Shown here: one piece after another, positions 25,392 through 35,979 of the stretch
Numbering within the stretch: position 1 is the stretch's first letter
Layout of the letters: the number at the start of each line of letters is the position of its first letter
Assembly: GCF_024721975.1 (NCBI RefSeq)
Contig: NZ_JANQBB010000006.1
Span: 124,001-188,000, forward strand
Direction of reading: 5' to 3'
DNA from: Paenibacillus endoradicis
GTDB lineage: Bacteria; Bacillota; Bacilli; Paenibacillales; Paenibacillaceae
Length of the DNA stretch: 64,000 nt
Notes under the pieces: generated by a model
Database searches by the model: none
The model's input: the letters and a program-made list of their open reading frames with translations, nothing else
Told to the model about the DNA's origin: nothing
Made by a program: the position numbers and the translations under genes

Positions 25392-27653
25392 ATGAGCACA
25401 TTAAGCACAGTAACAGGTAATATAGTAGCATGGCGTAACTTTGAAGAAGGACAATGGACAAATGGCATCGATGTGAGAGATTTCATCGTGCGCAATATGA
25501 CACCCTATCTAGCTGATGAGCAATTTCTAGCACCTTCAACCGAAGCAACTGATAAGCTTTGGGATCGAATTAGTCAACTATCACGTGAAGAGATAGCACG
25601 TGGCGGCGTATGGGATGTAGATACAACTACTGTCTCCACTATTACTTCTCATGCAGCTGGTTACATCGATCAAGAGCTTGAACAAATTGTCGGTGTACAG
25701 ACTGATGCTCCATTTAAACGTTCTGTGCAACCATTTGGTGGGATTAAGATGGTCGTAGATGCTTGTAAAGCCTACGGATATGAAATTCCACAAGAACTTA
25801 TCGATGTGTTCACTGTTATTCGTAAAACGCATAACCAAGGTGTATTTGATGCTTACACACCTGAGATGCGACTTGCTCGTAAAACGGGGATTATTACTGG
25901 ATTACCAGATGCTTATGGTCGCGGTCGTATCATTGGAGATTATCGTCGCGTTGCTTTGTATGGTGTTGATCATCTTATTCAGTGTAAATTAGCAGACAAA
26001 ACGTTAACTGATGCTGCACCAATGAATGAAGAAACCATTCGTGAACGCGAAGAGCATTCTGAACAAATTCGTTCGCTTCAAGAATTGAAAGAAATGGCAG
26101 CTACTTATGGCTATGACATCGCTCGTCCTGCAGAAAATGCAAAAGAAGCGATTCAATGGTTATACTTCGCTTATCTTGCAGCTATTAAAGAACAAAATGG
26201 TGCTGCTATGAGCTTAGGTCGTGTCTCTACATTCATCGATATCTATATAGAACGTGATCTGCAAGAGGGTAATTTGACGGAGCAAGAAGCACAGCAATTA
26301 ATGGATCACTTCGTTATGAAATTACGTATTGTGAAATTCCTTCGCACTCCAGATTATAATGAATTATTCAGTGGTGATCCGACTTGGGTAACAGAATCTA
26401 TTGGTGGGGTTAGCATCAATGGTAAACCTATGGTTACGAAATCTTCATATCGTATTCTGCATACGTTGTATACGCTTGGACCATCTCCTGAACCGAACTT
26501 AACGGTGCTCTGGTCTAATGATCTACCAGCAGCATTCAAGAAATATTGCGCTAAAGTATCAATTGAAACAAGTTCCATTCAGTATGAAAATGATGATCTA
26601 ATGCGACCAAAATTCGGCGATGACTATGGAATTGCCTGTTGTGTATCGGCAATGCGTATCGGCAAACAAATGCAATTTTTCGGTGCAAGAGCTAACTTAG
26701 CTAAAGCATTACTATATGCGATTAACGGCGGCGTTGATGAGAAAATGAACGTTCCTGTCGTTTCCGCAGCACTGCCAGCTCTTCAATCCGAAGTACTTGA
26801 TTATGAAGAAGTCATGCAACACTATGATCATGTACTAGATTGGCTTGCAGGATTGTACATTAATACATTGAATGTCATTCATTATATGCATGATAAATAT
26901 AGCTATGAAAGATTAGAATTTGCGCTACATGATCGAGAAATTGTTCGTACGATGGCATGTGGTATTGCTGGTCTATCCGTTGTTGCAGATAGTCTGAGCG
27001 CTATTAAATTCGCTAAAGTATATCCGATTCGGAATGAGCAAGGTATTGCTGTTGACTTCCGCACAGAGGGCGAATATCCACAATACGGTAACAATGATGA
27101 TCGCGTTGACCAAATTGCTGTAGATCTTGTTCATCGCTTTATGGAGAAACTAAGAAAACATCCAACCTACCGTAATGCGATTACAACGCAATCTGTGCTT
27201 ACCATTACTTCGAATGTTGTGTATGGTAAGAAAACAGGTACAACACCAGATGGTCGTAAAGCAGGTGAACCATTCGCTCCGGGTGCTAACCCTATGCATG
27301 GTCGCGATCGTAAAGGCGCACTGGCATCACTGACTAGTGTTGCAAAACTACCATATGACGATTCGCTTGATGGTATTTCTAACACTTTCTCAATTGTCGG
27401 TCGTGCTCTTGGTAAAGATGAAATCACTCAGAAGAACAATTTAACTTCACTACTAGATACTTATATGTATCAAAATGCGCATCATCTTAACGTAAACGTA
27501 TTTGATCGGGAGACATTGCAAGATGCGATGGAACATCCAGAACTGTATCCACAGCTAACTGTTCGTGTATCTGGCTATGCTGTTAACTTTATTAAGCTGA
27601 CGAAGGAGCAACAGCTTGAGGTCATTAGTCGTACGTTCCACGGAGAAATGTAA
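25392..27653 (+). CDS. pflB: Formate C-acetyltransferase (pyruvate formate-lyase)
   Basis: A 753-residue glycyl-radical enzyme that converts pyruvate and CoA to acetyl-CoA and formate under anaerobiosis. Both catalytic elements are present: the cysteine pair C416/C417 in [10 protein letters not shown] and the radical glycine G728 in [10 protein letters not shown]. Length and the opening block ([19 protein letters not shown]) are typical of Gram-positive PflB. GAGGAGGAAT precedes ATG 25392. It follows adhE by 38 bases and its stop overlaps the start of pflA, so enzyme and activase are made together. Activation requires the radical SAM enzyme encoded downstream. Oxygen would cleave the radical enzyme, consistent with Fnr control. 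Confidence 0.96.
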   Translation: MSTLSTVTGNIVAWRNFEEGQWTNGIDVRDFIVRNMTPYLADEQFLAPSTEATDKLWDRISQLSREEIARGGVWDVDTTTVSTITSHAAGYIDQELEQIVGVQTDAPFKRSVQPFGGIKMVVDACKAYGYEIPQELIDVFTVIRKTHNQGVFDAYTPEMRLARKTGIITGLPDAYGRGRIIGDYRRVALYGVDHLIQCKLADKTLTDAAPMNEETIREREEHSEQIRSLQELKEMAATYGYDIARPAENAKEAIQWLYFAYLAAIKEQNGAAMSLGRVSTFIDIYIERDLQEGNLTEQEAQQLMDHFVMKLRIVKFLRTPDYNELFSGDPTWVTESIGGVSINGKPMVTKSSYRILHTLYTLGPSPEPNLTVLWSNDLPAAFKKYCAKVSIETSSIQYENDDLMRPKFGDDYGIACCVSAMRIGKQMQFFGARANLAKALLYAINGGVDEKMNVPVVSAALPALQSEVLDYEEVMQHYDHVLDWLAGLYINTLNVIHYMHDKYSYERLEFALHDREIVRTMACGIAGLSVVADSLSAIKFAKVYPIRNEQGIAVDFRTEGEYPQYGNNDDRVDQIAVDLVHRFMEKLRKHPTYRNAITTQSVLTITSNVVYGKKTGTTPDGRKAGEPFAPGANPMHGRDRKGALASLTSVAKLPYDDSLDGISNTFSIVGRALGKDEITQKNNLTSLLDTYMYQNAHHLNVNVFDRETLQDAMEHPELYPQLTVRVSGYAVNFIKLTKEQQLEVISRTFHGEM

Positions 27654-28432
27654 TGACTGATCTTGCAAAGCAAATAGAACATGACCGTCATATGAAAGGA
27701 CGTATTCACTCCTTCGAAACGTTCGGAACTGTTGATGGTCCTGGTATTCGGTTCGTACTCTTCATGCAAGGTTGTGCGCTTCGTTGTCAATTCTGTCATA
27801 ATCCAGATACATGGGATATGACGACTGGAAAAGTTATGACAGTGGATGAAGTTATTGCAGAAATCGAACCTTATCTCGCTTACTATCGTACTTCTGGCGG
27901 CGGTGTCACCTTCTCAGGTGGAGAGCCGTCGCTACAAGCTCCTTTTCTTGCAGCACTAGGTAGGGAGTTGAAACGTAGACATCAGATGCATATCGCTATG
28001 GATTCATCTGGATTTTGCGAGCCATCTCATCTCGACTCAACTAGATTGTTAGATGTATTAGATCTGATCTTGCTTGATCTTAAGTTAGTTAATGAGCAGA
28101 AACATATGATACTAACTACACAATCTAATGAGCGCATCTTAAGAATGGCTCGTCATGTAACTGAGCATGGTACGAAATTATGGATTAGACATGTTGTTCT
28201 GCCTGGTATTACAACTGAACCTGATGATGTTGAGGCGTTAGCTAATATGGTCGCTAGTTTACCTACTGTAGAAAAAGTCGAATTATTACCGTATCATGAG
28301 ATGGGTAAATTCAAATGGAAAAGTCTTGGATTAGACTATGAGCTAGACCATATTCATCCTCCTTCACAGGAGCAAATGGCTAGCATCAAGCAGCAACTTG
28401 AATCTTCCTTAAACATTCCTATTATAGTATAA
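27653..28432 (+). CDS. pflA: Pyruvate formate-lyase activating enzyme
   Basis: A 259-residue radical SAM enzyme. The cluster motif C-x3-C-x2-C is C41, C45, C48 in QGCALRCQFCHN, and the SAM-binding GGE motif is TFSGGEPSLQ. It installs the glycyl radical on PflB using S-adenosylmethionine. The start ATG 27653 overlaps the TAA stop of pflB by one base (TAATG), so translation is coupled. An early GPG motif in TVDGPGIRFVLF is also usual. It is the last gene of the adhE-pflB-pflA operon and is followed at once by a terminator. Confidence 0.95.
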   Translation: MTDLAKQIEHDRHMKGRIHSFETFGTVDGPGIRFVLFMQGCALRCQFCHNPDTWDMTTGKVMTVDEVIAEIEPYLAYYRTSGGGVTFSGGEPSLQAPFLAALGRELKRRHQMHIAMDSSGFCEPSHLDSTRLLDVLDLILLDLKLVNEQKHMILTTQSNERILRMARHVTEHGTKLWIRHVVLPGITTEPDDVEALANMVASLPTVEKVELLPYHEMGKFKWKSLGLDYELDHIHPPSQEQMASIKQQLESSLNIPIIV

Positions 28433-28440
28433 AACACTAA

Positions 28441-28487
28441 AAAACAAGTTGATTCTGGTATTTTACTGGAATCAGCTTGTTTTACTT
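28441..28487 (+). terminator. Terminator of the adhE-pflBA operon
   Basis: AAAACAAGTTGATTC (28441-28455) pairs with GAATCAGCTTGTTTT (28469-28483), with one GU pair and a 13-base loop, directly after pflA. Confidence 0.85.
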
Positions 28488-29085
28488 AGTTTAAGGTCGA
28501 TTTTGTCTATAAAATGAAGCAGTCGAATTTTCTTCTTTGTGCTTCTTCATTACTTCAGATAAGATAAAGATATTATTATGCTACTTTGAAAACTCACCTC
28601 TTTAAATAAAGTATGTAAATTGTACTATTGACAATTCTTTAATATAAAGATAATCTTGAAATAAATTACTAATATACATTTTACTGGGATTAACAAGTAA
28701 TTAGTATGTATATTGTTCCTGAGAACATTTGTGAGAACTATCACCTTACTCCGATTTAGGACAACCTCGTCCGCTACTGTTTGTAACTAGATCAAGTAAC
28801 TCCATGATCCAATCTCAAATAACTACATCTCGCACAATATAAAGTAACCGCTTACTATCTGACTTTATTCAATTCTTACCCACTCCAATCATCCACTAAT
28901 TTCAAAAATTGTATTTAAAAGCTTAGTTTCTTTGTACAAGCTTTAAACTCTTCCCTTCCCTCGTAATTTCCATACGCATGAAGCGTGTATCCTATCTTGT
29001 CTCTTCACTTTTTATTTCATATGTTATAAAGCTCAGCCCTTTTCCAATATCAGTTAATCTCAACCTTAACTTAATTACAATAATA
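28488..29085. other. Long non-coding spacer before the xyloglucanase gene
   Basis: About 600 bases with no supportable gene. It holds an isolated TTGACA (28628-28633) without a good -10, an inverted repeat AATATACAT/ATGTATATT (28671-28679 with 28706-28714), a TGTGA-N6-TCACC match near 28730 that is not placed at any promoter, and an AAAGCTT/AAGCTTT hairpin near 28918-28946. The bases are strongly AT-rich with C-rich pyrimidine runs on the + strand. It may carry extra regulation of the downstream gene. Confidence 0.4.
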
Positions 29086-29116
29086 TGTATGCGTTTTCAT
29101 TCTTTCTTTGTACAAT
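29086..29116 (+). promoter_or_regulatory. cre-like site and promoter of the xyloglucanase gene
   Basis: TGTATGCGTTTTCA (29086-29099) matches the CcpA consensus TGWNANCGNTNWCA at 13 of 14 positions. TACAAT (29111-29116) follows as a likely -10 element, so the site covers the -35 area. Carbon catabolite repression of this plant-polysaccharide enzyme is expected (inference). Confidence 0.5.
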
Positions 29117-29218
29117 ACCATACTCTAATAAGGGGGTGAATAACAACTCAAAGTCAGCTTCAACAACAAGGTTCAACTGCATTCTTCACAATGAATTAAA
29201 TATGAGGAGGAAATGTTA

Positions 29219-32200
29219 ATGTTAACCTACACCTATCGTAAATTATCTACTTTTTTAGTTGTCACCTTGCTATTAGCAAGCTTCATCGTGGAGACACCTC
29301 AAGTCGCACAGGCAGCAACTAGTGAGCCTTACAAGTGGCAAAACGTTGTTACTAACGGCGGCGGCGGCTTTATTCCTGGTATCATATTCAATCAATCAGA
29401 ACAAGATCTCATTTATGCAAGAACTGATATAGGTGGCGCTTATCGCTGGAATCCAGCAAACGAAACTTGGATTCCACTATTAGACTTTGTCGGGTGGGAC
29501 GACTGGGGAAAATCTGGGGTTGATGCGCTTGCAACCGATCCAGTTGATCCTGATCGTGTCTACATTGCTGCAGGAACTTATACCAACAGCTGGGAGTCAA
29601 ACAACGGATATATATTAAGATCTACAAATAGAGGCGATACATGGCAGGAAACTGAGCTTCCCTTCAAAGTGGGTGGCAATATGCCAGGACGCTCGATGGG
29701 CGAACGTTTACAAATTGATCCCAATGATAACTCAATCTTATACTTTGGAGCTCGTAGTGGAAATGGCTTATGGAAGAGTACAGACTATGGCGTTACTTGG
29801 TCAGAAGTAACCAGCTTCCCTAATGCTGGTACGTATATACAAGATCCATCCAATGAATATCAAGGTGATATTATGGGGCTGGCTTGGATCACATTTGATC
29901 CTACTACCGGAACAGCTGGAAATGCTACCCAAACGATTTATGTCGGTGTAGCTGACTTAGCGGAAAGCGTCTACCGCAGTACAGATGGCGGAACAACATG
30001 GCAAGCTGTACCTAATCAACCGGTTGGATACTTGCCACATCACGGTGTGCTTTCCTCCAATGGAGAATTGTATATCACTTATAGTGACGGCATCGGTCCT
30101 TATGACGGTGAAAAAGGTGAAGTTTGGAAATTAAAAACGCAAACAGGAGTATGGACGAATATTAGTCCAGTAGCAGCGATTGATAATTACTTTGGTTATG
30201 GTGGTCTTGCTGTCGATGCACAGCAACCGAATACGATTATGGTCTCCTCGCTTAACTCGTGGTGGCCAGATGCGATTATTTTCCGAAGTACTGATGGTGG
30301 AGCAAACTGGACTCGTATCTGGGACTGGGATGGCTATCCGAATCGAAGTCTACGTTACACACATGATATTACTGCAGCACCATGGCTAGACTTTGAACAA
30401 AATCCAACGATGCCAGAAATAACTCCTAAGCTTGGTTGGATGATTGGAGCGCTAGAAATCGATCCATTTGATTCTAATCGAATGATGTATGGTACTGGTG
30501 CTACGATCTACGGTACAAAAAACCTAACCGCTTGGGACAACAATCAAAAATTCAAGCTTGAGGTTATGGCAAAAGGTATCGAAGAAACTGCTGTGCAAGA
30601 TTTGGTAAGCCCTCCAACTGGACCACATCTCGTTAGCGCAATGTATGATGTTACTGGCTTTAGACATGATGATTTATTAACAGCACCCGCCAAAATGATG
30701 ACTAATCCGAATAGCTCATTGAGCATCGACTATGCTGAACTTAACCCTACTTTCTTCGCTCGTGTAGGCACTGCGGATTACACATTAGACCCTAATGCCA
30801 AATCAATTGGATTCTCGTATGACAGCGCTGCTAATTGGAACAAAGCAAATAGTGAGCCTACTGGTACAAAAGGTGGCGGCAATGTCGCTGTCTCAGCTAA
30901 CGGAAATGCCATTGTTTGGAGTACCAAGGATGTCGGTGTCTACTACTCTAGTTCAAGTGGAAACAATTGGACGAAAAGCACTGGTGTTCCAGATGGAGCA
31001 AAGGTACGCTCTGATCGTGTCAACTCTAGCAAATTCTATGCCTCAATTGAGGGTATGTTCTATGTAAGTACAAATGGTGGGGCTAGTTTTACTCAAACTG
31101 TATCGACAGGTTTACCAGCGGAAGGCACTCTGAATTTCAAAGCAATGCCTGGACATGAAGGAGATATTTGGCTTGCTGGTGGTAATGATGAAGGCGGCGT
31201 ATATGGTCTATGGCATTCGACTGACTCAGGACAAAGCTTTACGAGGTTAAGTAATGTTCAAGAAGCAGATACCGTTGGATTTGGTAAAGCGGCACCTGGC
31301 CAAACCTATATGGCTATCTATGTTACTGCAAAAATTGATAATGTACGTGGCGTTTATCGTTCTGACGATGCTGGCACATCTTGGATTAGAATTAATGATG
31401 ATCAACATCAGTATGCAGTTCCTAATACAACAATTACTGGCGATCCAAGAGTATATGGCAGAGTGTATCTTGGAACAAACGGTAGAGGAATTCTGTTCGC
31501 AGATCCTGTTAACGGAACTGAAAACCCGGGCGGCCCTGATCCGATTGAATCTTCTTCCATCACCCCAATAATCAGTAATTTTGATAAAAAAACTGAGCTA
31601 CAAGCGAACATCGCTATATCGCTTACGCTGAACGGTAACACATTTGTCGGAGTTAAAAATGGAGGTTACACGCTTGTTTCTGGAACCGACTATACTGTAA
31701 GCGGAACTACGGTTACGCTATCTAAATCCTATTTGTCTAGTTTACCACTTGGTAGTACCGTTCTATCCTTTCAATTCAGTGCAGGCACTTCACCTAGTCT
31801 ACAAGTGACAATTAGCGATTCTACAATACCTGAACCGAGTGAACCAGGAAACATTAAGGTAGAAATGTATAATGGCGGACTGAGTTCATCTTCTGTATCT
31901 ATTAATCCACGTATCCGAATTACGAATACTGGAACTACCTCTATTTCATTAGCAGATGTCAACCTTCGATACTACTATACAGCAGACGGCACACAAGCAC
32001 AGAACTTTTTCTGCGATTGGACAAGCGTAGGTAACGCTAATGTACAAGGTAGTTTCCACACACTATCAACTAGCAAGCCGAATGCCGACTCATATTTGAA
32101 AATTAGCTTTACGAGCGCTGCAGGTTCAATTGCCCCAGGACAAAGCATCGATGTACAGACTCGCTTCTCTAAATCTGACTGGTCCAATTACAATCAAAGC

Positions 32201-32299
32201 AATGACTATTCATTCAACGCTACGGCAACTTCATATGCAGAAAACAACAAAATGACAGCATATATTGGAAATGACCTACAATGGGGAATTGAGCCTTAA
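29219..32299 (+). CDS. Secreted GH74 xyloglucanase with X2 and CBM3 modules
   Basis: A protein of about 1026 residues. The signal peptide ends near QVAQAATS. The catalytic part (about residues 36-760) is a GH74 tandem seven-bladed beta-propeller with repeated bacterial-neuraminidase-like motifs (STDGGTTW, STDYGVTW, SDDAGTSW). Likely catalytic aspartates are D70 in ARTDIGGAYRW and D477 in MYDVTGFRHDD. A Gly/Pro-rich linker leads to an X2-type immunoglobulin-like module (about 775-860) and a C-terminal CBM3 cellulose-binding module from IKVEMYNGG to the end. It cleaves xyloglucan at the cell exterior. The start is ATG 29219 because GGAGG is eight bases upstream; the ATG at 29213 is too close. 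A terminator follows. Confidence 0.92.
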   Translation: MLTYTYRKLSTFLVVTLLLASFIVETPQVAQAATSEPYKWQNVVTNGGGGFIPGIIFNQSEQDLIYARTDIGGAYRWNPANETWIPLLDFVGWDDWGKSGVDALATDPVDPDRVYIAAGTYTNSWESNNGYILRSTNRGDTWQETELPFKVGGNMPGRSMGERLQIDPNDNSILYFGARSGNGLWKSTDYGVTWSEVTSFPNAGTYIQDPSNEYQGDIMGLAWITFDPTTGTAGNATQTIYVGVADLAESVYRSTDGGTTWQAVPNQPVGYLPHHGVLSSNGELYITYSDGIGPYDGEKGEVWKLKTQTGVWTNISPVAAIDNYFGYGGLAVDAQQPNTIMVSSLNSWWPDAIIFRSTDGGANWTRIWDWDGYPNRSLRYTHDITAAPWLDFEQNPTMPEITPKLGWMIGALEIDPFDSNRMMYGTGATIYGTKNLTAWDNNQKFKLEVMAKGIEETAVQDLVSPPTGPHLVSAMYDVTGFRHDDLLTAPAKMMTNPNSSLSIDYAELNPTFFARVGTADYTLDPNAKSIGFSYDSAANWNKANSEPTGTKGGGNVAVSANGNAIVWSTKDVGVYYSSSSGNNWTKSTGVPDGAKVRSDRVNSSKFYASIEGMFYVSTNGGASFTQTVSTGLPAEGTLNFKAMPGHEGDIWLAGGNDEGGVYGLWHSTDSGQSFTRLSNVQEADTVGFGKAAPGQTYMAIYVTAKIDNVRGVYRSDDAGTSWIRINDDQHQYAVPNTTITGDPRVYGRVYLGTNGRGILFADPVNGTENPGGPDPIESSSITPIISNFDKKTELQANIAISLTLNGNTFVGVKNGGYTLVSGTDYTVSGTTVTLSKSYLSSLPLGSTVLSFQFSAGTSPSLQVTISDSTIPEPSEPGNIKVEMYNGGLSSSSVSINPRIRITNTGTTSISLADVNLRYYYTADGTQAQNFFCDWTSVGNANVQGSFHTLSTSKPNADSYLKISFTSAAGSIAPGQSIDVQTRFSKSDWSNYNQSNDYSFNATATSYAENNKMTAYIGNDLQWGIEP

Positions 32300-32355
32300 T
32301 CTTATCGTCATTAGTTGATTAAAGTAAGCCCCTCCTTTCATCAAAATTATTAACT

Positions 32356-32402
32356 AAAAAATCCTCCTATCTCACTTTCAATGTGATTTAGGAGGATTTT
32401 TT
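32356..32402 (+). terminator. Terminator of the xyloglucanase gene
   Basis: A perfect 14-bp stem AAAAAATCCTCCTA/TAGGAGGATTTTTT with a 19-base loop that can fold a further CACTTTCAATGTG helix. The T run is on the + strand. Confidence 0.9.
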
Positions 32403-32529
32403 CTGATATAACCATTTAATAGGATGCTCATATGTAAAATTAACCCATACTTGTTTATTCCATATTACTTAAACTTCCTGTATACTCTTTGCAAAGACTG
32501 ATTGAATATAGAAGTAATGGGAGGTAAAT

Positions 32530-33279
32530 ATGAAGCGGATATTAACAGTATTAATGCTGATGGTTACGTTATTGGTAGCAGCTAGCTGTTCTTCTACTAC
32601 AGAACGTCCCTTTATGATATGGATGGATTCTTACATTGCAGTAGATGTTAATACTCAGCAGATAATCAGTACATCTCTGTACTCCAAACAGAAACTATCT
32701 TTCACGCCTGAAGATATTATTAATGTACAATTTATCGGAGGAAATAACAAAATTGTTATCGATCAATATGAAATAACTGAAAACAAGGATAAGTCTACTT
32801 CATATTACCGATACGATTTGCTACTAACTTATAAAGCAATAGAAATAGGGAAATTCGAGACAATAGGTATTAAAATTACGACAACCACTTTGCCCATCAT
32901 GTCATTTCCTATAGGTACTTGGCACTTCGATGTCAATGAAACGGCTGCAAATGTAATTGAATCTTGGACATCGGTTGCAGCAACATCTAATAATGTTATG
33001 CTTCCGTATAACTACACGTTAGTTAATGAAGCTATATTACTTACCACGATTCAATATAGTAAGCATGACTCCATCCATGATGCTAATGGTTTACCTCTAG
33101 AAGATAAAATCGATATTAGTAAGCAATATGAATCACCAATTGTATATGTACGAACAAAAATCAACTCTGTTGTAGATGAACGGAATGTGATTGATTATGG
33201 CAATGGAATTTATCTTCAATCGCCACTATCGTTAAAAGAAATCGTTGAGATTTCAAGAACTCATAATCAAGTGGAGTGA
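32530..33279 (+). CDS. Hypothetical lipoprotein
   Basis: A 249-residue protein with a lipoprotein signal (MKRILTVLMLMVTLLVAASC, lipobox VAASC), so it is exported and anchored to the membrane. The mature part is rich in beta-prone Ile/Thr/Tyr segments and shows no motif I recognise. GGGAGG lies seven bases before ATG 32530. The stop is followed after six bases by the APH-like kinase gene, with a GTGGAG overlap serving as its ribosome binding site, so the two are co-transcribed. Whether they act together is unknown. Confidence 0.7.
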   Translation: MKRILTVLMLMVTLLVAASCSSTTERPFMIWMDSYIAVDVNTQQIISTSLYSKQKLSFTPEDIINVQFIGGNNKIVIDQYEITENKDKSTSYYRYDLLLTYKAIEIGKFETIGIKITTTTLPIMSFPIGTWHFDVNETAANVIESWTSVAATSNNVMLPYNYTLVNEAILLTTIQYSKHDSIHDANGLPLEDKIDISKQYESPIVYVRTKINSVVDERNVIDYGNGIYLQSPLSLKEIVEISRTHNQVE

Positions 33280-33285
33280 TAATAA

Positions 33286-34176
33286 ATGATTAATATTAAT
33301 GTAGAGTTAGTTAGCAAGTTAATTAATGAACAATTTCCAGAGTGGTCTGATCTACCTATTAGACCTGTACAATATGGTGGACATGACAATAGAACATTTC
33401 ATCTAGGAGACCATATGAGCGTACGGTTACCTAGTGCAGAGTGCTATGTGCCTCAAGTGGAGAAAGAGTATAAATGGTTGCCATTATTGCAGAAAGGGCT
33501 TTCCACACCTATTTCTACACCAGTAGCTATAGGACACGTTAGTGAGCATTACCCGTGGCCATGGTCTATCAATAAATGGTTAGAGGGTGAATCCTTATCT
33601 CCAACAAACGTGAACGATCTCAATTCAATTGCTACAGACTTAGCATTATTTCTAATTGAGTTGCAATCTATTAATGCTAGTAGCGGTCCAGTAGCGGGAG
33701 CACATAATTTTTATCGAGGCGGCTCACTTGCAGTATATGATGAAGAATCGATGTTGGCGATTAATAATAATAAAGAAACTTTTGATAAGCGCATATTGAA
33801 AGAAATTTGGGAACTAGCATTAAATTCTAACTGGGATCGTGAACCTGTATGGGTTCACGGTGATATTGCACCTGGTAATATTCTGGTTAAGGATGGAAAA
33901 CTTTGTGCAGTCATTGATTTCGGAATATTAGGCATAGGGGATCCTGCTTGTGATGCTGCAATGGCTTGGGATTTTTTTGACTCTACTAATAGAGCAGTAT
34001 TCCAAAATACTTTACAGATGAACGAGGCTACGTGGAACAGAGCAAGAGGATGGGCTCTATGGAAGGCGTTAATCACTTATAACAATAGTAAAAGTGCTGA
34101 CAAATCAACAGCAAAGCAATCTCATCGGGTTATTAGTATAATCATAGAGGATTATCTTCTAGAGAAGAGCAAATGA
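33286..34176 (+). CDS. APH-family small-molecule phosphotransferase
   Basis: A 296-residue protein of the aminoglycoside phosphotransferase/choline kinase fold. The catalytic loop is VWVHGDIAPGNILV (HGD-x4-N) and the metal-binding segment is AVIDFGILGIGDPACD. Members phosphorylate antibiotics or small metabolites with ATP or GTP. The protein resembles the broad chromosomal APH family in Bacilli, and no specific resistance type can be assigned; housekeeping use is as likely. GTGGAG lies just before ATG 33286. It is the second gene of a two-gene unit with the lipoprotein. No clear terminator is seen in the 114 bases after it. Confidence 0.8.
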   Translation: MININVELVSKLINEQFPEWSDLPIRPVQYGGHDNRTFHLGDHMSVRLPSAECYVPQVEKEYKWLPLLQKGLSTPISTPVAIGHVSEHYPWPWSINKWLEGESLSPTNVNDLNSIATDLALFLIELQSINASSGPVAGAHNFYRGGSLAVYDEESMLAINNNKETFDKRILKEIWELALNSNWDREPVWVHGDIAPGNILVKDGKLCAVIDFGILGIGDPACDAAMAWDFFDSTNRAVFQNTLQMNEATWNRARGWALWKALITYNNSKSADKSTAKQSHRVISIIIEDYLLEKSK

Positions 34177-34290
34177 CAGGTTGTACCAAATTTCTGTCAG
34201 TGCTTATGTGATTAACATACAAAAAAGGATCATTCCTAAAGTCATTTTCACAAATGCTTTTGGGAACTCCCCCCCTTATCAACTACCCCA

Positions 34291-35064
34291 TTACCCCTTA
34301 TAACTATCCTGCCATTTCAATAGTTTTTCTTCAAGTATTCTTACTACTGAATCAGTTAGTTTCCCAACTACTGCAAAGATAAGAATACCTACAAACACTA
34401 CTCCTGTACGCATATATGCACGAGCGTCTTGAATTAAATATCCAATTCCTTGGTCTGCTCCCATAAGTTCTGCTACAACTAGACATAGCCAAGATGTACT
34501 AAGTGAAAGACGCATTCCTAATAAAATATTAGGCATTGCCGCAGGTAATACGACCTTTGTAATTTGGTGAAAACGACTGAATTCTAGTACTCTAGCAACA
34601 TCGAATAACTTAGAATCAACGTTACGAACACCTAGAAATGCATTTACATATAACGGGAAAAATGCTCCCATCGAAATTAATAATATTTTTGAAAGCTCCC
34701 CGAATCCAAACCACAAAATAAATAGTGGTGTAATTGCTAAAAGTGGCACTGTTCTTAGCATTTGTATCGATGGATCTAGCATATATTCTGTTCGTTTAAA
34801 CAGACCTACTGCTATCCCAACACTTAAACCTAGTATCCCACCAATAGCAAAACCTGATAATGCACGAACCACACTGATTCGAAGATGAAAGAATAATTCA
34901 CCAGACATCATCATATTCCAAAAATCATTGAATATTGATGTGGGTGCAGGAAACAGCATCGGGTTAATTAATTCAAATGCAACCGCACCTTGCCACGCTA
35001 TTATTACAATTACTGGTATCAGACTACCAAGTAAAAGTCTTTTTAATTTCATAGATTTCAACAT
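34291..35064 (-). CDS. SsuC/TauC-type ABC transporter permease
   Basis: A 257-residue permease with six membrane segments and the EAA-type loop (VLPAAMPNILLGMRLSLSTS), typical of importers for sulfonates, taurine, nitrate or pyrimidine precursors. It is encoded 21 bases after the SsuB-like ATPase on the same strand. The matching binding protein is encoded on the other side of the LysR-type regulator. The neighbouring M20 amidohydrolase points to an organosulfur or N-acyl compound as substrate (inference); the sequence alone does not separate sulfonate from other uses. Confidence 0.83.
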   Translation of the reverse strand: MLKSMKLKRLLLGSLIPVIVIIAWQGAVAFELINPMLFPAPTSIFNDFWNMMMSGELFFHLRISVVRALSGFAIGGILGLSVGIAVGLFKRTEYMLDPSIQMLRTVPLLAITPLFILWFGFGELSKILLISMGAFFPLYVNAFLGVRNVDSKLFDVARVLEFSRFHQITKVVLPAAMPNILLGMRLSLSTSWLCLVVAELMGADQGIGYLIQDARAYMRTGVVFVGILIFAVVGKLTDSVVRILEEKLLKWQDSYKG

Positions 35065-35085
35065 TTGTTTTTCTCCTCTAGCATG

Positions 35086-35856
35086 CTATATATGCCAATT
35101 AATCTCTTCTTCGTCATTGTGATTAAGTGCTTTAAGCACCTTCGCACGTAATTCTTGAAATGATAGACTTACTCGATCTCTAGGATAAGGCAAATCAATT
35201 GGAATAATTGCTTTGATCTTACCTGGTCGTGCATCCATCACAACAACTCGATTAGAGAGAAATATTGCTTCATCGATGTCATGCGTAACTAGCAACATAG
35301 AGGTCTGATTCTCTCGCCATATATCTAACAATGACTCTTGCATATGACTACGGGTGAAAGCATCCAGAGCGCCAAATGGTTCGTCTAGTAACAACACTTC
35401 AGGATTTCTAAGTAAGGCACGAGCAATGGCAACACGTTGTGACATCCCCCCAGATAATTGCTTAGGAAAAGCCTTTTCAAAACCATTCAGTCTGACCAAA
35501 TCAATCATCTGATCCACTGCTTTTCTTACCTCAGGTTTTTTCAGTGATTGATCAGCAGCAATATTTTTTTCAACAGTTAACCATGGGAATAATCTATGCT
35601 CTTGGAAAATAAAACCCTTTTTCTTACTAGGTCCTTGAATAGGTACACCGTTAAGTTCTGCTTTACCTTCATAGTCGACATCAAGTCCTGCTATAATTTT
35701 CAACAATGTACTTTTCCCACAACCACTCGGTCCAATGATGGATACAAATTCCTCTTTTTTTAAAGTAAGATTTATCCCATCAAGTACATGCGTAGCTGAT
35801 TCCGCCGCATGAAATGTCTTGTTCAACCCTTGTATTTCTAGTGCCACTGATGTCAT
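35086..35856 (-). CDS. SsuB/TauB-type ABC transporter ATP-binding protein
   Basis: A 256-residue ATPase. Walker A is [10 protein letters not shown] (about 40-49), the Q loop is [12 protein letters not shown], the signature [15 protein letters not shown] is the usual LSGGMxQR form of this subfamily, and Walker B is [13 protein letters not shown] with a DIDEAIFL switch histidine region before it. It energises the SsuC-like permease encoded just downstream. The gene is divergent in function but on the same strand as the LysR regulator gene, which lies 123 bases upstream. Confidence 0.86.
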   Translation of the reverse strand: MTSVALEIQGLNKTFHAAESATHVLDGINLTLKKEEFVSIIGPSGCGKSTLLKIIAGLDVDYEGKAELNGVPIQGPSKKKGFIFQEHRLFPWLTVEKNIAADQSLKKPEVRKAVDQMIDLVRLNGFEKAFPKQLSGGMSQRVAIARALLRNPEVLLLDEPFGALDAFTRSHMQESLLDIWRENQTSMLLVTHDIDEAIFLSNRVVVMDARPGKIKAIIPIDLPYPRDRVSLSFQELRAKVLKALNHNDEEEINWHI

Positions 35857-35979
35857 CTCAAACGTCCCCCCGCTCTCGTTGCATAGCCAATTTAGAATTT
35901 ATGGAGAATCTTATCAGACGATTTCTAGAAATGTCAACACCATTTTTTTGATTATTTTGTAATTTGAATATGTTATATC

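Noticed and set aside
28730..28745. Another Fnr-like palindrome (TGTGA-N6-TCACC)
   Set aside because: It is about 480 bases from the next gene, with no -10 element at the right distance, and could be a chance match in an AT-rich spacer.
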